Below are positions 17,024 through 25,694 of a stretch of DNA of 47,313 bases, piece after piece. The stretch comes from CAZDRI01 sp964508055 (GTDB lineage Bacteria; Pseudomonadota; Gammaproteobacteria; PS1; Pseudothioglobaceae), in the NCBI GenBank assembly GCA_964508055.1, contig CAZDRI010000011.1:1-47313 (forward strand). The letters run 5' to 3'. A model generated the notes under the pieces. That model was not told the origin of the DNA, did no database searches, and worked only from the letters and a program-made list of their open reading frames with translations. The position numbers were made by a program, and so were the translations under genes. The first letter of the stretch is position 1; every line of letters starts with the position of its first letter.

Positions 17024-17220
17024 TATTGTTTCTCTTTAATAATTGTTTTTACTCTTGCTACAGATTTTTTAACTTTAGCAAGTTTGCTAGAATCTGATAA
17101 CTGACCACTTTTGTGCTGCATACGCAATTCAAAATGCTCTTTTAATAAATCAGTCAGATTTCCTTCTAACTCTTTTACATCCATTTTTCTTAAATCTGCA
17201 GGATTTTTTATTTCGCTCAT
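17023..17220 (-). CDS. rpmC: 50S ribosomal protein L29
   Basis: 65 residues (E. coli 63). A two-helix 50S protein beside the peptide exit tunnel, near the docking site for trigger factor and SRP. The core LRKMDVKELEGNLTDLLKEH and the C-terminal VARVKTIIKE match the family. It starts immediately after the rplP stop. Confidence 0.95.
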   Translation of the reverse strand: MSEIKNPADLRKMDVKELEGNLTDLLKEHFELRMQHKSGQLSDSSKLAKVKKSVARVKTIIKEKQ

Positions 17221-17634
17221 TTACATTACCGTCCGTTTAATTATTGATGTTTTTACTGGAAGCTTTGCTGATGCTAGATTAAATGCTTGTCTTGCTGTAT
17301 CCTCATCAACACCTTGCATTTCAAATAATACAGTTCCAGGTTTAATTTGAGCTACCCAATATTCAACACTTCCTTTACCTTTACCCATACGAACTTCTAA
17401 AGGCTTTTTAGTGATTGGTTTATCTGGAAATACTCTAATCCATATCTTACCTGTTCTTTTTACATAACGAGTCATAGCTCTTCGTGCAGCCTCTATTTGC
17501 CTTGATGTCATTCTTCCTCTTTCAAGAGCTTGCAGTCCTATTTCTCCAAAACTTACACTATTACCTACCTGAGCAAGACCACGATTGCGTAGCTTCATTT
17601 GCTTTCTGTATTTTGTTCTTTTTGGTAATAGCAT
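17221..17634 (-). CDS. rplP: 50S ribosomal protein L16
   Basis: 137 residues (E. coli 136). Binds near the A-site tRNA and is needed for late 50S assembly. Conserved MLLPKRTKYRKQ start, GLQALERGRMTSRQIEAARRAM, and the loop VRMGKGKGSVEYWVAQIKPG (residues about 78-97). It abuts rpmC directly. Confidence 0.97.
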   Translation of the reverse strand: MLLPKRTKYRKQMKLRNRGLAQVGNSVSFGEIGLQALERGRMTSRQIEAARRAMTRYVKRTGKIWIRVFPDKPITKKPLEVRMGKGKGSVEYWVAQIKPGTVLFEMQGVDEDTARQAFNLASAKLPVKTSIIKRTVM

Positions 17635-17644
17635 TTAAATATCC

Positions 17645-18328
17645 TTATTTTTTATTTAATTCATTGCGTTTGCTTACTTCTGCCAGTGTTCCTTTTTTAT
17701 GGTCAAGGATTTCGCCTTTAAATATCCACACTTTAACACCTATAACTCCATATTGAGTATGTGCTTCATAAGTTCCATAATCAATATCAGCTCTAAAAGT
17801 ATGTAATGGCACTCTTCCTTCTCTATACCATTCACTTCTTGCTATCTCAACGCCATTTAGTCTGCCTCCGACCATAATCTTGACACCTAAAGCACCTAAC
17901 CTTGTAGCATTTGTCATTGCTCTTTTAACAGCTCTACGATAAGCAACCCTTTTTTCTAATTGTTGAGCAATATTTTCTGCAACTATTCTTGCATCTAACT
18001 CTGGTTTTTTAATCTCTTCAATAGAAATATGAACTGGCAAGTCCATTTTTTTAGAAATAGTTTCTTTTAATTTATCTATATCTTCACCTTTTCTACCTAT
18101 TACTATGCCCGGTCTTGCAGTATGAATAATAATTTTAACATTACTTGCTAGACGCTCAATCATAATGCGACTTATTGAGGCTTCTTTTAATTTATTAAAT
18201 AAATAATCCCTAATTTCAATATCTGAAAGTAAATATTTCGCATAGTTCTTACTATTTGAATACCACTTAGAATCCCAGTCTTTAACTATGCCTAATCTAA
18301 TGCCTTTAGGGTTTACTTTTTGTCCCAT
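17645..18328 (-). CDS. rpsC: 30S ribosomal protein S3
   Basis: 227 residues (E. coli 233). It is on the 30S solvent side at the mRNA entry, with helicase-like proofreading contacts. It starts MGQKVNPKGIRLGIVKDWDS. The KH domain, with IGRKGEDIDKLKETI, is at about 75-95, and the C-terminal domain has GVKIMVGGRLNGVEIARSEW. Two bases separate its ATG from the rplV stop. Confidence 0.97.
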   Translation of the reverse strand: MGQKVNPKGIRLGIVKDWDSKWYSNSKNYAKYLLSDIEIRDYLFNKLKEASISRIMIERLASNVKIIIHTARPGIVIGRKGEDIDKLKETISKKMDLPVHISIEEIKKPELDARIVAENIAQQLEKRVAYRRAVKRAMTNATRLGALGVKIMVGGRLNGVEIARSEWYREGRVPLHTFRADIDYGTYEAHTQYGVIGVKVWIFKGEILDHKKGTLAEVSKRNELNKK

Positions 18329-18330
18329 TA

Positions 18331-18672
18331 TTATCCTTTAATATTTACACCAACTACTATGTGGCTACTTCTTTTAAAAATTCTGTTAACACGGCCTTTT
18401 GCTCTTGCTCTAGTTCTTTTCATTGTAGGAGCCTCATTTACAAAAGCACTACTAACTATTAACTCATCTATATTAAGACCTTCATTATGTTCTGCATTTG
18501 ATATTGCTGAACTAAGAACTTTTTTCACTAATACTGCTGCTTTTTTATTGCTAAAATTTAGAATATTAATTGCCTCCTCTACAGGCTTTTTGTTAATTTG
18601 CCTAGTAACTAATCTTGCCTTAAAAGGTGATATTCTTGCGTACTTATGTTTTGCTCTAATTTCTTTTTCCAT
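18331..18672 (-). CDS. rplV: 50S ribosomal protein L22
   Basis: 113 residues (E. coli 110). Its beta hairpin reaches the peptide tunnel constriction and is a known macrolide-resistance site. ISPFKARLVTRQINKKPVEE near the start and RTRARAKGRVNRIFKRSSHI in the hairpin are typical, with no obvious deletion. It follows rpsS by 2 bases. Confidence 0.96.
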   Translation of the reverse strand: MEKEIRAKHKYARISPFKARLVTRQINKKPVEEAINILNFSNKKAAVLVKKVLSSAISNAEHNEGLNIDELIVSSAFVNEAPTMKRTRARAKGRVNRIFKRSSHIVVGVNIKG

Positions 18673-18674
18673 AA

Positions 18675-18953
18675 TTAACTCTTAGCTGTTTTTCTGTCAC
18701 CAGAATGTAATTTAAAAGTTCTTGTTAATGCAAATTCACCTAATTTATGCCCAACCATATTTTCATTTACTAAAATAGGTACATGTTGTCTGCCATTATG
18801 AACAGCAATAGTAAGTCCAACCATTTCTGGGACTATCATAGAACGCCTTGACCAGGTTTTAATAGGTTTTCTGTCTCTTTTTTCTTGAGCAACCAGCACT
18901 TTTTTAATCAAATGTTCATCTACAAAAGGTCCTTTTCTTAAAGATCTTGACAT
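18675..18953 (-). CDS. rpsS: 30S ribosomal protein S19
   Basis: 92 residues, as in E. coli, beginning MSRSLRKGPFVDEHL. A 30S head protein paired with S13. Conserved HNGRQHVPILVNENMVGHKL is near residues 50-70. I use the ATG at 18953, which has a strong AAGGAG 7 bases upstream. A TTG at 18983 would add ten residues foreign to the family and overlap rplB. Confidence 0.97.
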   Translation of the reverse strand: MSRSLRKGPFVDEHLIKKVLVAQEKRDRKPIKTWSRRSMIVPEMVGLTIAVHNGRQHVPILVNENMVGHKLGEFALTRTFKLHSGDRKTAKS

Positions 18954-18963
18954 AATAGGCTCC

Positions 18964-19788
18964 TTATTTCCTTCTACGAACAATCATTTTATTTGTTCTC
19001 TTATTACTACGAGTTTTAAATCCTTTAGTAGGTGTACCCCATGGGGACACAGGATGTCTGCCTCCACTAGTTTTACCTTCTCCTCCGCCATGAGGATGGT
19101 CAATAGGATTCATCGCTACCCCTCTAACTGTTGGTCTTACCCCTCTCCATCTAGAAGCTCCAGCTTTACCTAATTTACGAAGATTATGCTCTTGATTTCC
19201 AACCTCTCCTATTGTAGCCCTACAATCAGCTAAAACTTTACGCACCTCTCCTGAACGCAGCTTTATAGTAACATAATTTCCTTCTTTTGCAGCAAGTTGC
19301 ACGCTAGCACCAGCACTTCTTGCAAGTTGTGCTCCTTTTTTAGGTTTTAACTCTATACAATGAATTAAAGTACCTAATGGTATATTTTTAAGTGGCATTG
19401 TGTTACCTTTGCTGATTGCCACATTTTCTCCTGAAATTATTTTATCACCAGCTTTTAAACCTTTTGGTTGCAATATATATCTTCTTTCACCATCTTTATA
19501 TAGAACTAAAGCAATATTAGCACTTCTATTTGGGTCGTATTCTAATCGTTCAATTACTGCAGGAATATCATCTTTATTGCGTTTAAAATCAATTATTCTA
19601 TATTTTCTTTTATGAGAACCACCTCTATGTCTAACAGTGATTCTACCGCTGTTATTTCTACCATCAATTTTATTTTTCTTCTCAGTTAATTTATGAAAAG
19701 ACTTATTTTTGTGCAAATCTTTATTTACTACATTAATAACAAATCTTCTTCCTGGTGAGGTTGGTTTTCTTTTAATTACTATTGACAT
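18964..19788 (-). CDS. rplB: 50S ribosomal protein L2
   Basis: 274 residues (E. coli 273). A major 23S rRNA binder required for subunit association and peptidyl transferase integrity. It has the OB/SH3 core with GRITVRHRGGSHKRKYR and the C-terminal VAMNPIDHPHGGGEGKTSGG, whose conserved histidines include the functionally important one of the PHGGGEG loop. Between rplW and rpsS. Confidence 0.98.
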   Translation of the reverse strand: MSIVIKRKPTSPGRRFVINVVNKDLHKNKSFHKLTEKKNKIDGRNNSGRITVRHRGGSHKRKYRIIDFKRNKDDIPAVIERLEYDPNRSANIALVLYKDGERRYILQPKGLKAGDKIISGENVAISKGNTMPLKNIPLGTLIHCIELKPKKGAQLARSAGASVQLAAKEGNYVTIKLRSGEVRKVLADCRATIGEVGNQEHNLRKLGKAGASRWRGVRPTVRGVAMNPIDHPHGGGEGKTSGGRHPVSPWGTPTKGFKTRSNKRTNKMIVRRRK

Positions 19789-19802
19789 AATATCTACTAT
19801 CC

Positions 19803-20093
19803 TTAAGATGTTGAAACATCAATCATTTGACCTTCAGCTACTTTAACCAAAGCTTTTTTCCAACCACTTCTACGCCCTATTCTACGACCATAATTTTTCT
19901 GCTTGCCTTTTACATTCATAGTTGTAACTTTTTCAACATTTACTCCAAATAGCATTTCAACTGCAGATTTAATTTCTCTTTTAGTAGCATTTTTAATTAC
20001 TTTAAAAGCATATTGATTATATGCCGAAATCATAGTTGTTTTTTCAGATACAACAGGAGCAAGTATTATTGTTAGCAATCGGTTTTGATTCAT
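19803..20093 (-). CDS. rplW: 50S ribosomal protein L23
   Basis: 96 residues (E. coli 100). At the tunnel exit, the main docking point for trigger factor and SRP. Conserved APVVSEKTTM near residues 12-21 and KVTTMNVKGKQKNYGRRIGR. The start overlaps the rplD stop (ATGA). Confidence 0.96.
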   Translation of the reverse strand: MNQNRLLTIILAPVVSEKTTMISAYNQYAFKVIKNATKREIKSAVEMLFGVNVEKVTTMNVKGKQKNYGRRIGRRSGWKKALVKVAEGQMIDVSTS

Positions 20094-20704
20094 AACATTT
20101 CTCCAATTTTAGTTAACGCTGCCTCTGTCATAATTATATTTTTATAGCCAATTAAAACAACTGGATTTACAGAAGTAATATCACATGTACCTATATGGTA
20201 TAAATTTCTAGTAGCTAAATATAAATTCTCATCTAATTCTTCAGTTACTATTAAAACATCATCTATTTTTAGTTTTTCTAAAATTGTAAGAACTTCTTTG
20301 GTTTTTGGTTTATCAATTTTAAAATCTTTTACAATTGTTAAGCGTTTAGACCTTATTAGCTCAGATATAATCACGCTCAGTGCGCCTTTATACATTTTTT
20401 TATTTACTTTTTTAGAGTAATCTTTAGGCTTTGCAGCAAAGGTTACTCCCCCGCCACGCCAAATAGGGTTTCTTGAAGTTCCAGCACGAGATCTACCTGT
20501 TCCTTTTTGTGAATATGGTTTTTTTCCGCCTCCACTAACAGCTGAGCGATTCTTTTGGGTTCTAGAGCCACTTCTACTTCCAGCCATATAAGATGTAACC
20601 ACTTGATGTACCAAAGATTCATTTAAGTCTTTAGCAAATATAAGGTCTTCTACTTCTATATTTTTGCGTTTGTTATCACTTATATTAACTACTGCTAACT
20701 TCAT
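20090..20704 (-). CDS. rplD: 50S ribosomal protein L4
   Basis: 204 residues (E. coli 201). Its long basic loop (about residues 42-100, with GGGKKPYSQKGTGRSRAGT) reaches the exit tunnel. In enterics L4 also represses the S10 operon through a long leader; the leader here seems too short for that. It ends in an ATGA overlap with rplW. Confidence 0.96.
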   Translation of the reverse strand: MKLAVVNISDNKRKNIEVEDLIFAKDLNESLVHQVVTSYMAGSRSGSRTQKNRSAVSGGGKKPYSQKGTGRSRAGTSRNPIWRGGGVTFAAKPKDYSKKVNKKMYKGALSVIISELIRSKRLTIVKDFKIDKPKTKEVLTILEKLKIDDVLIVTEELDENLYLATRNLYHIGTCDITSVNPVVLIGYKNIIMTEAALTKIGEML

Positions 20705-20706
20705 TA

Positions 20707-21453
20707 CTATCCTTTATTTTTTGCTTCTTTTTCAGCTTTTGCTTTCGCTTTAGACTCTAATATTTTTTTTTGAACTTCTTTATAAATTTTTTCATTATGC
20801 TGCTTTTTCTTATTTGATAATGTTAATTTTACAAACCCATTTTTTGCTCCAGGAATTGAGCCTTTAATTAAAATTATGTTTTTATCATTATCAATATTTA
20901 TAACTTCAAGACTTTCTTGCGTTACTCTTTCAGCACCCATATGCCCGGCCATTTTCTTTCCTTTAAAAACTCTACCTGGAGTTTGGCACTGACCTGTAGA
21001 CCCTAATGCCCTATGAGAAAGTGAGTTACCATGAGTTGCATCTTGCATTCTAAAATTATGTCTTTTTACTCCACCTTGAAAACCTTTACCTTTACTTATT
21101 CCAGCAACATTTAAAAACTGTCCTTTGCTAAATAACTTTAAGTCTAATTCCTTTTTATTATCTTGATAATCTTCTTCAACAGTAAGTTCCCACAATCCTA
21201 AACCTATATCTTGTTTAACTTTTGCATAATGCCCTTTGATAGCCTTACTTACTCTGCGAACCTTTGCTTTATTTTTCTTATTTACCTTATTACCAATTGT
21301 TACTTGCAAGGCTGAATAGCCATCATTTTTAGATGTTTTTATTTGAACAATACGATTAGGTTCAACTTTAACAACACTCACAGGTATGTTTCTACCTTCT
21401 TCGGTGAAAAACCTAGTCATGCCCAATTTTTGTCCTATTAATCCTAATGCCAT
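20707..21453 (-). CDS. rplC: 50S ribosomal protein L3 with C-terminal extension
   Basis: 248 residues against 209 in E. coli. The core is normal: MALGLIGQKLGMTRFFTEEG at the start and GQCQTPGRVFKGKKMAGHMG, including the glutamine methylated by PrmB in E. coli. The extra C-terminal about 35 residues are a charged, lysine/alanine/glutamate-rich helix-forming tail. There is no sign of a frameshift, and the downstream rplD follows after 2 bases, so the tail is genuine. Confidence 0.96.
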   Translation of the reverse strand: MALGLIGQKLGMTRFFTEEGRNIPVSVVKVEPNRIVQIKTSKNDGYSALQVTIGNKVNKKNKAKVRRVSKAIKGHYAKVKQDIGLGLWELTVEEDYQDNKKELDLKLFSKGQFLNVAGISKGKGFQGGVKRHNFRMQDATHGNSLSHRALGSTGQCQTPGRVFKGKKMAGHMGAERVTQESLEVINIDNDKNIILIKGSIPGAKNGFVKLTLSNKKKQHNEKIYKEVQKKILESKAKAKAEKEAKNKG

Positions 21454-21461
21454 AACACCAC

Positions 21462-21773
21462 CTAATTTAATTTAATTTGGACATCTACCCCAGCCGCTAA
21501 ATCTAATTTCATTAATGCATCAACTGTTTTATCAGTAGGACTAATAACATCCATTAATCTAGAATAAGTCCTAATTTCGTATTGGTCTCTAGCATCTTTG
21601 TTAACATGTGGAGAAATTAAAATAGTAAATCTTTCTTTCTTGGTTGGAAGAGGCACAGGTCCTCTAACACTAGCACCTGTTCTTTTAGCTGTTTCAACTA
21701 TCTCCATTGCTGATTTATCAATCAAACGATGGTCAAATGCTTTAAGTTTTATTCTAATATTTTGATTACTCAT
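21462..21773 (-). CDS. rpsJ: 30S ribosomal protein S10
   Basis: 103 residues, as in E. coli. A 30S head protein that doubles as NusE in transcription antitermination. Conserved KAFDHRLIDKSAMEIVETAK and GPVPLPTKKERFTIL blocks. First gene of the S10 operon, 27 bases or so downstream of a predicted promoter start. Confidence 0.97.
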   Translation of the reverse strand: MSNQNIRIKLKAFDHRLIDKSAMEIVETAKRTGASVRGPVPLPTKKERFTILISPHVNKDARDQYEIRTYSRLMDVISPTDKTVDALMKLDLAAGVDVQIKLN

Positions 21774-21806
21774 CAGATGCCAATATAAAATTAAAAAAAT
21801 TCATTA

Positions 21807-21834
21807 ATTATATCAGCTGATTGAGCATTAGCAA
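21807..21834 (-). promoter_or_regulatory. Predicted S10 operon promoter
   Basis: On the minus strand TTGCTA (21829-21834), a 16-base spacer and a perfect TATAAT (21807-21812). Transcription would begin near 21800, leaving a leader of only about 27 bases before rpsJ. Confidence 0.55.
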
Positions 21835-21906
21835 TATATTTAGCAAAATATTTTTATGTCTCTTTACAGAAAAAAATGTTGTTATTAATGTAAAACACTA
21901 AGAAAA

Positions 21907-22446
21907 TTAAAAAAACTTTATTTCTTTTCCATCAATACTTATAGAATTTCTATCTTTCCAGTATTGTTTAATACCTTTTTCGCCTTTTTTTATTGCCCAC
22001 TTATTCAAACCATCTCTCTCACCAACATAATCATAATATGGCACAGCTGTGCCACATGATGATTGAACTAATTCAACACGCAAATCAAAAATTTGTCTGA
22101 CACCAGGAAGAGGGTTGAAAAAAGAATATAATTCATCCCAATCTTTAGTGTTTTTATGTATTACTTTTGCTCTACCGTAAATACGCAATATCAAAGGTTT
22201 TTTTTCAAACGCATTAAACATTAAAGTCATTCTTCCATCTTCTTGGATATGGTGAGAAGTTTCATTACCACTACCTGTGACATTTAGCCAAATAATACGG
22301 TTTTCATCTAATATTCTAAGGCTATCCATACCTTTAGGTGATAAATTAATTCTACTATCTTGGGTAGCTGTAGCTACAAAAAATATTTTTTGTGCTTTAA
22401 TAAAATTAATTAAATTCTCAGGAATATTTGAGTATTTTCTAGACAT
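21907..22446 (-). CDS. Pyridoxamine 5'-phosphate oxidase-family flavoprotein
   Basis: 179 residues. It resembles the FMN-binding split-barrel family (PF01243), with FFVATATQDSRINLSPKG near residues 22-39 followed by IIWLNVTGSGNETSHHI and RMTLMFNAF, the usual strand order. The protein is shorter than true PdxH and lacks its C-terminal signature, so it is more likely a general split-barrel flavoprotein than a vitamin B6 enzyme. Substrate unknown. Its position is odd: it sits between fusA and rpsJ, where tuf normally lies. ATG start, 83 bases after fusA and 133 before rpsJ. Confidence 0.8.
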   Translation of the reverse strand: MSRKYSNIPENLINFIKAQKIFFVATATQDSRINLSPKGMDSLRILDENRIIWLNVTGSGNETSHHIQEDGRMTLMFNAFEKKPLILRIYGRAKVIHKNTKDWDELYSFFNPLPGVRQIFDLRVELVQSSCGTAVPYYDYVGERDGLNKWAIKKGEKGIKQYWKDRNSISIDGKEIKFF

Positions 22447-22529
22447 ATATAAGCATTAATAGATTTTATCTTACAAGTAAAAAAATAATTTTATTAGCGC
22501 AGTTCCTTATATAGAAAACATCTAATGAT

Positions 22530-24629
22530 TTACTGATTATTTTTAACTATTTCATCAGCCATATTGCCTGGAACTTCTGCGTATTTAGCAAATTCCATAG
22601 AATAGCTAGCTCTACCTTGTGATATAGAGCGTAAATCAGTAGCATATCCAAACATTTCTGCTAATGGAACTTCTGCTCTAATAGATTTGCCAGTTGGAGT
22701 ATCTTCCATATTTTGCACTATTCCTCGCCTACGGTTTAAATCTCCCATAACATCTCCCATATAATCCTCAGGAGTTGACACTTCTACTTTCATTATTGGC
22801 TCTAATATAACTGGGCTTGCTAATTTTGCTCCTTCTTTAAGACACATACTAGCTGCAATTTTAAAAGCAATTTCACTAGAATCAACATCATGGTAAGAAC
22901 CATCATAAACCGTTGCTTTCATATCTACTAATGGATAACCTGCAATAACGCCATTTTGCATTTGCTCTTGCACACCTTTATCTACTGCAGGTATATATTC
23001 TTTAGGAATAACACCACCAACAATTTCACTTATAAACTCATAACCAGAACCTGGCTCTTTTGGCTCAATACGCAAATAAACATGTCCATACTGACCACGA
23101 CCACCTGATTGTTTAGCAAATTTATATTCATGTTTAATTTGTTTACGAATCGTTTCTCTATATGCAACTTGTGGAGCCCCTACATTACATTCAACATCAA
23201 ATTCACGACGCATACGGTCAACAATAATATCTAAATGTAATTCACCCATACCAGAAATAATAGTTTGACCTGATTCTTCATCTGTTGATACTCTAAACGA
23301 TGGATCTTCATGAGCTAACTTTCCTAAAGCTATACTCATTTTTTCTTGGTCGCCTTTAGTTTTCGGTTCAACAGCAACAGATATTACTGGCTCAGGAAAT
23401 TCCATCTTTTCTAAGATAACTCTATTTTTTAAGTCACAAAGAGTATCGCCTGTTGTTATATTTTTTAAACCGATAGCTGCAGCAATATCACCAGCACGAA
23501 CTTCTTTTATTTCTTCTCTATCATTAGAGTGCATTTGCACAATACGACCTACCCTTTCTTTTTTAGAACTAGCGCTATTTAATATTGAATCTCCAGAATT
23601 TAATACACCTGAATAAACCCTAAAGAAAGTCAAGTTTCCAACATAAGGGTCTGTAGCTATTTTAAAAGCAAGTGCGGCAAAAGGCTCACTATCATCAGAA
23701 TTTCTTATAACTTCTGTATCTTTTCCATCATCAGCAATACCAGTAACTGGAGGAACATCTATTGGAGCTGGCATATACTCAATCATCGCATCTAATACTG
23801 CTTGCACTCCCTTGTTTTTAAAAGCAGAACCACAAAACATAGGAATAATTTTATTATCAATAGTTTGAATTCTAATACCTTTTCTAATTTCATCATCACT
23901 AAGTGTGCCACTTTCTAAATAGTTTTCTGTTAACTCTTCACTAGCATCAGCTGCTGCTTCAATCATAATTTCTCTTTGAGTTTCTGCTAAATCTTTTAAA
24001 TCACCTGGAATATCTTTTGTTTCATAACTAGCACCTTGATCAGCTTCATTCCAATAAATTGCTTTCATACTGATAAGATCAACTATACCTTCAAAGTCTT
24101 TTTCAGCACCAATAGCTATTTGCATTGGAACTGGATTAGCGCCTAATCTTTCTTTAACTTGATTAACAACTCTAAGAAAATCAGCACCATCACGGTCCAT
24201 TTTATTAACAAATCCCATACGCGGGACTTTATATTTATTTGCCTGACGCCATACTGTTTCTGATTGTGGCTCTACTCCACCAACAGCACAAAATACTGCA
24301 ACTGCTCCATCTAATACTTTTAATGACCTTTCAACCTCAATTGTAAAATCCACATGTCCAGGAGTATCAATAATATTAATACGGTGTTCTTTATATTGTT
24401 TATCCATTCCAGACCAAAAACAAGTTGTAGCTGCTGAGGTAATAGTAATACCTCTTTCTTGTTCTTGTTCCATCCAGTCCATTGTTGCTGCACCATCATG
24501 CACTTCACCAATTTTGTATGTTCTACCTGTATATAATAAAATTCTTTCAGTTGTTGTTGTTTTTCCTGCATCAATATGAGCCATAATACCAACATTACGA
24601 TATCTTTCGATAGGTGTTTTTCTAGCCAT
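22530..24629 (-). CDS. fusA: Elongation factor G
   Basis: 699 residues, a full-length translocation GTPase. Domain I shows the P-loop AHIDAGKTT (about 17-25), RGITITSAATT (switch I), DTPGHVDF (switch II) and NKMD. Domain II begins near 305, and domains III-V include the conserved GGVIPKEYIPAVDKG. It follows rpsG after 26 bases in the str operon. No tuf follows it, unlike the usual rpsL-rpsG-fusA-tuf order. Confidence 0.98.
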   Translation of the reverse strand: MARKTPIERYRNVGIMAHIDAGKTTTTERILLYTGRTYKIGEVHDGAATMDWMEQEQERGITITSAATTCFWSGMDKQYKEHRINIIDTPGHVDFTIEVERSLKVLDGAVAVFCAVGGVEPQSETVWRQANKYKVPRMGFVNKMDRDGADFLRVVNQVKERLGANPVPMQIAIGAEKDFEGIVDLISMKAIYWNEADQGASYETKDIPGDLKDLAETQREIMIEAAADASEELTENYLESGTLSDDEIRKGIRIQTIDNKIIPMFCGSAFKNKGVQAVLDAMIEYMPAPIDVPPVTGIADDGKDTEVIRNSDDSEPFAALAFKIATDPYVGNLTFFRVYSGVLNSGDSILNSASSKKERVGRIVQMHSNDREEIKEVRAGDIAAAIGLKNITTGDTLCDLKNRVILEKMEFPEPVISVAVEPKTKGDQEKMSIALGKLAHEDPSFRVSTDEESGQTIISGMGELHLDIIVDRMRREFDVECNVGAPQVAYRETIRKQIKHEYKFAKQSGGRGQYGHVYLRIEPKEPGSGYEFISEIVGGVIPKEYIPAVDKGVQEQMQNGVIAGYPLVDMKATVYDGSYHDVDSSEIAFKIAASMCLKEGAKLASPVILEPIMKVEVSTPEDYMGDVMGDLNRRRGIVQNMEDTPTGKSIRAEVPLAEMFGYATDLRSISQGRASYSMEFAKYAEVPGNMADEIVKNNQ

Positions 24630-24655
24630 AATTATTTAAATAAAGAAATATAAAA

Positions 24656-25126
24656 TTACCATCTAAAATGTGCAAAAGCTCTATTTGCTTCAGCCATTTT
24701 ATGCACATCTTCTTTTTTCTTAAATGCTGAACCACGACTTTCAGATGAATCTATTAACTCTCCTGCTAGTCTTAATTGCATTCCTTTTTCGCCTCTTTTT
24801 CGTGCTGCATCAATTATCCAACGCATTGCTAAAGTAACTCTTCTATCAGTTTTAACTTCAACAGGAACTTGATATGTGGAGCCTCCAACACGACGAGATT
24901 TAACTTCTACACTAGGACCTATGTTTGCTAATGCTTTTTCAAAAACTTCAACTGGGTCCTTATTTGTTTTTTCTTTAATAGTATCCAATGCTCTATAAGT
25001 AATCTTTTCAGCAACTGATTTTTTACCATCAAACATTAATATATTTATAAATTTTGCTACTACCAAATCTCCAAATTTTGGATCTGGAAGGATTTTTCTT
25101 TTATTTGCTGCTCTTCTTCTTGACAT
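24656..25126 (-). CDS. rpsG: 30S ribosomal protein S7
   Basis: 156 residues (E. coli K-12 179, most others 156). Nucleates 3'-domain 16S assembly and lines the E-site/mRNA exit. MSRRRAANKRKILPDPKFGD start and RRVGGSTYQVPVEV are conserved. In the str operon between rpsL and fusA. Confidence 0.97.
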   Translation of the reverse strand: MSRRRAANKRKILPDPKFGDLVVAKFINILMFDGKKSVAEKITYRALDTIKEKTNKDPVEVFEKALANIGPSVEVKSRRVGGSTYQVPVEVKTDRRVTLAMRWIIDAARKRGEKGMQLRLAGELIDSSESRGSAFKKKEDVHKMAEANRAFAHFRW

Positions 25127-25142
25127 TAATAATCCTTAGTTT

Positions 25143-25517
25143 TTAACCTTTTGGTTTTTTAGTTCCATATTTTGAACGCCCTCTTTTTCTATTTTCTACC
25201 CCAGTAGTATCTAGCGCTCCTCTAATAGTGTGATATCTAATACCAGGTAAGTCTTTAACTCTGCCACCGCGAATTAAAATTACCGAGTGCTCTTGCAAAT
25301 TATGACCTTCGCCACCAATATAGGTTGTAACCTCAGCTGAATTAGTAAGACGAACACGGGCTACTTTTCTAAGTGCAGAATTTGGTTTTTTAGGTGTTGT
25401 GGTATAAACCCTAGTGCATACTCCTCTTTTTTGAGGACAACCATTTAGAGCTGGTACATCATTTTTTACTACCTTTTTCTTGCGCCCTTTACGTACTAAT
25501 TGGTTTATTGTTGCCAT
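25143..25517 (-). CDS. rpsL: 30S ribosomal protein S12
   Basis: 124 residues, as in E. coli, starting MATINQLVRKGR. Decoding-centre protein. The TTTPKKPNSALRK block carries the lysines whose change gives streptomycin resistance; they are wild type. VKDLPGIRYHTIRG contains the aspartate that is methylthiolated in E. coli. The ATG at 25517 has AGGAGAA about 9 bases upstream. A TTG at 25574 would add 19 hydrophobic residues and is rejected, because it also lies upstream of the predicted transcription start. Confidence 0.97.
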   Translation of the reverse strand: MATINQLVRKGRKKKVVKNDVPALNGCPQKRGVCTRVYTTTPKKPNSALRKVARVRLTNSAEVTTYIGGEGHNLQEHSVILIRGGRVKDLPGIRYHTIRGALDTTGVENRKRGRSKYGTKKPKG

Positions 25518-25560
25518 TAAAAAACTTCTCCTAAAAAATATTATAATAAAAAACTTTCTG

Positions 25561-25590
25561 ATTATACCTAACAATAAAATTCTCTGTCAA
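25561..25590 (-). promoter_or_regulatory. Consensus promoter of the str operon
   Basis: On the minus strand a perfect TTGACA (25585-25590), an 18-base spacer and a perfect TATAAT (25561-25566). The predicted start near 25554 gives a leader of about 37 bases to rpsL. It is one of the two full-consensus promoters found in the window, fitting very strong expression. Confidence 0.75.
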
Positions 25591-25694
25591 ATTATTGTGT
25601 GTGTCTGATATACATTGCACTTTTATCTTAAACATTTGTTATGTTTTTTAAATATAATTTATGACCTTATTTAATAATATTTTAAAAATTCCTT

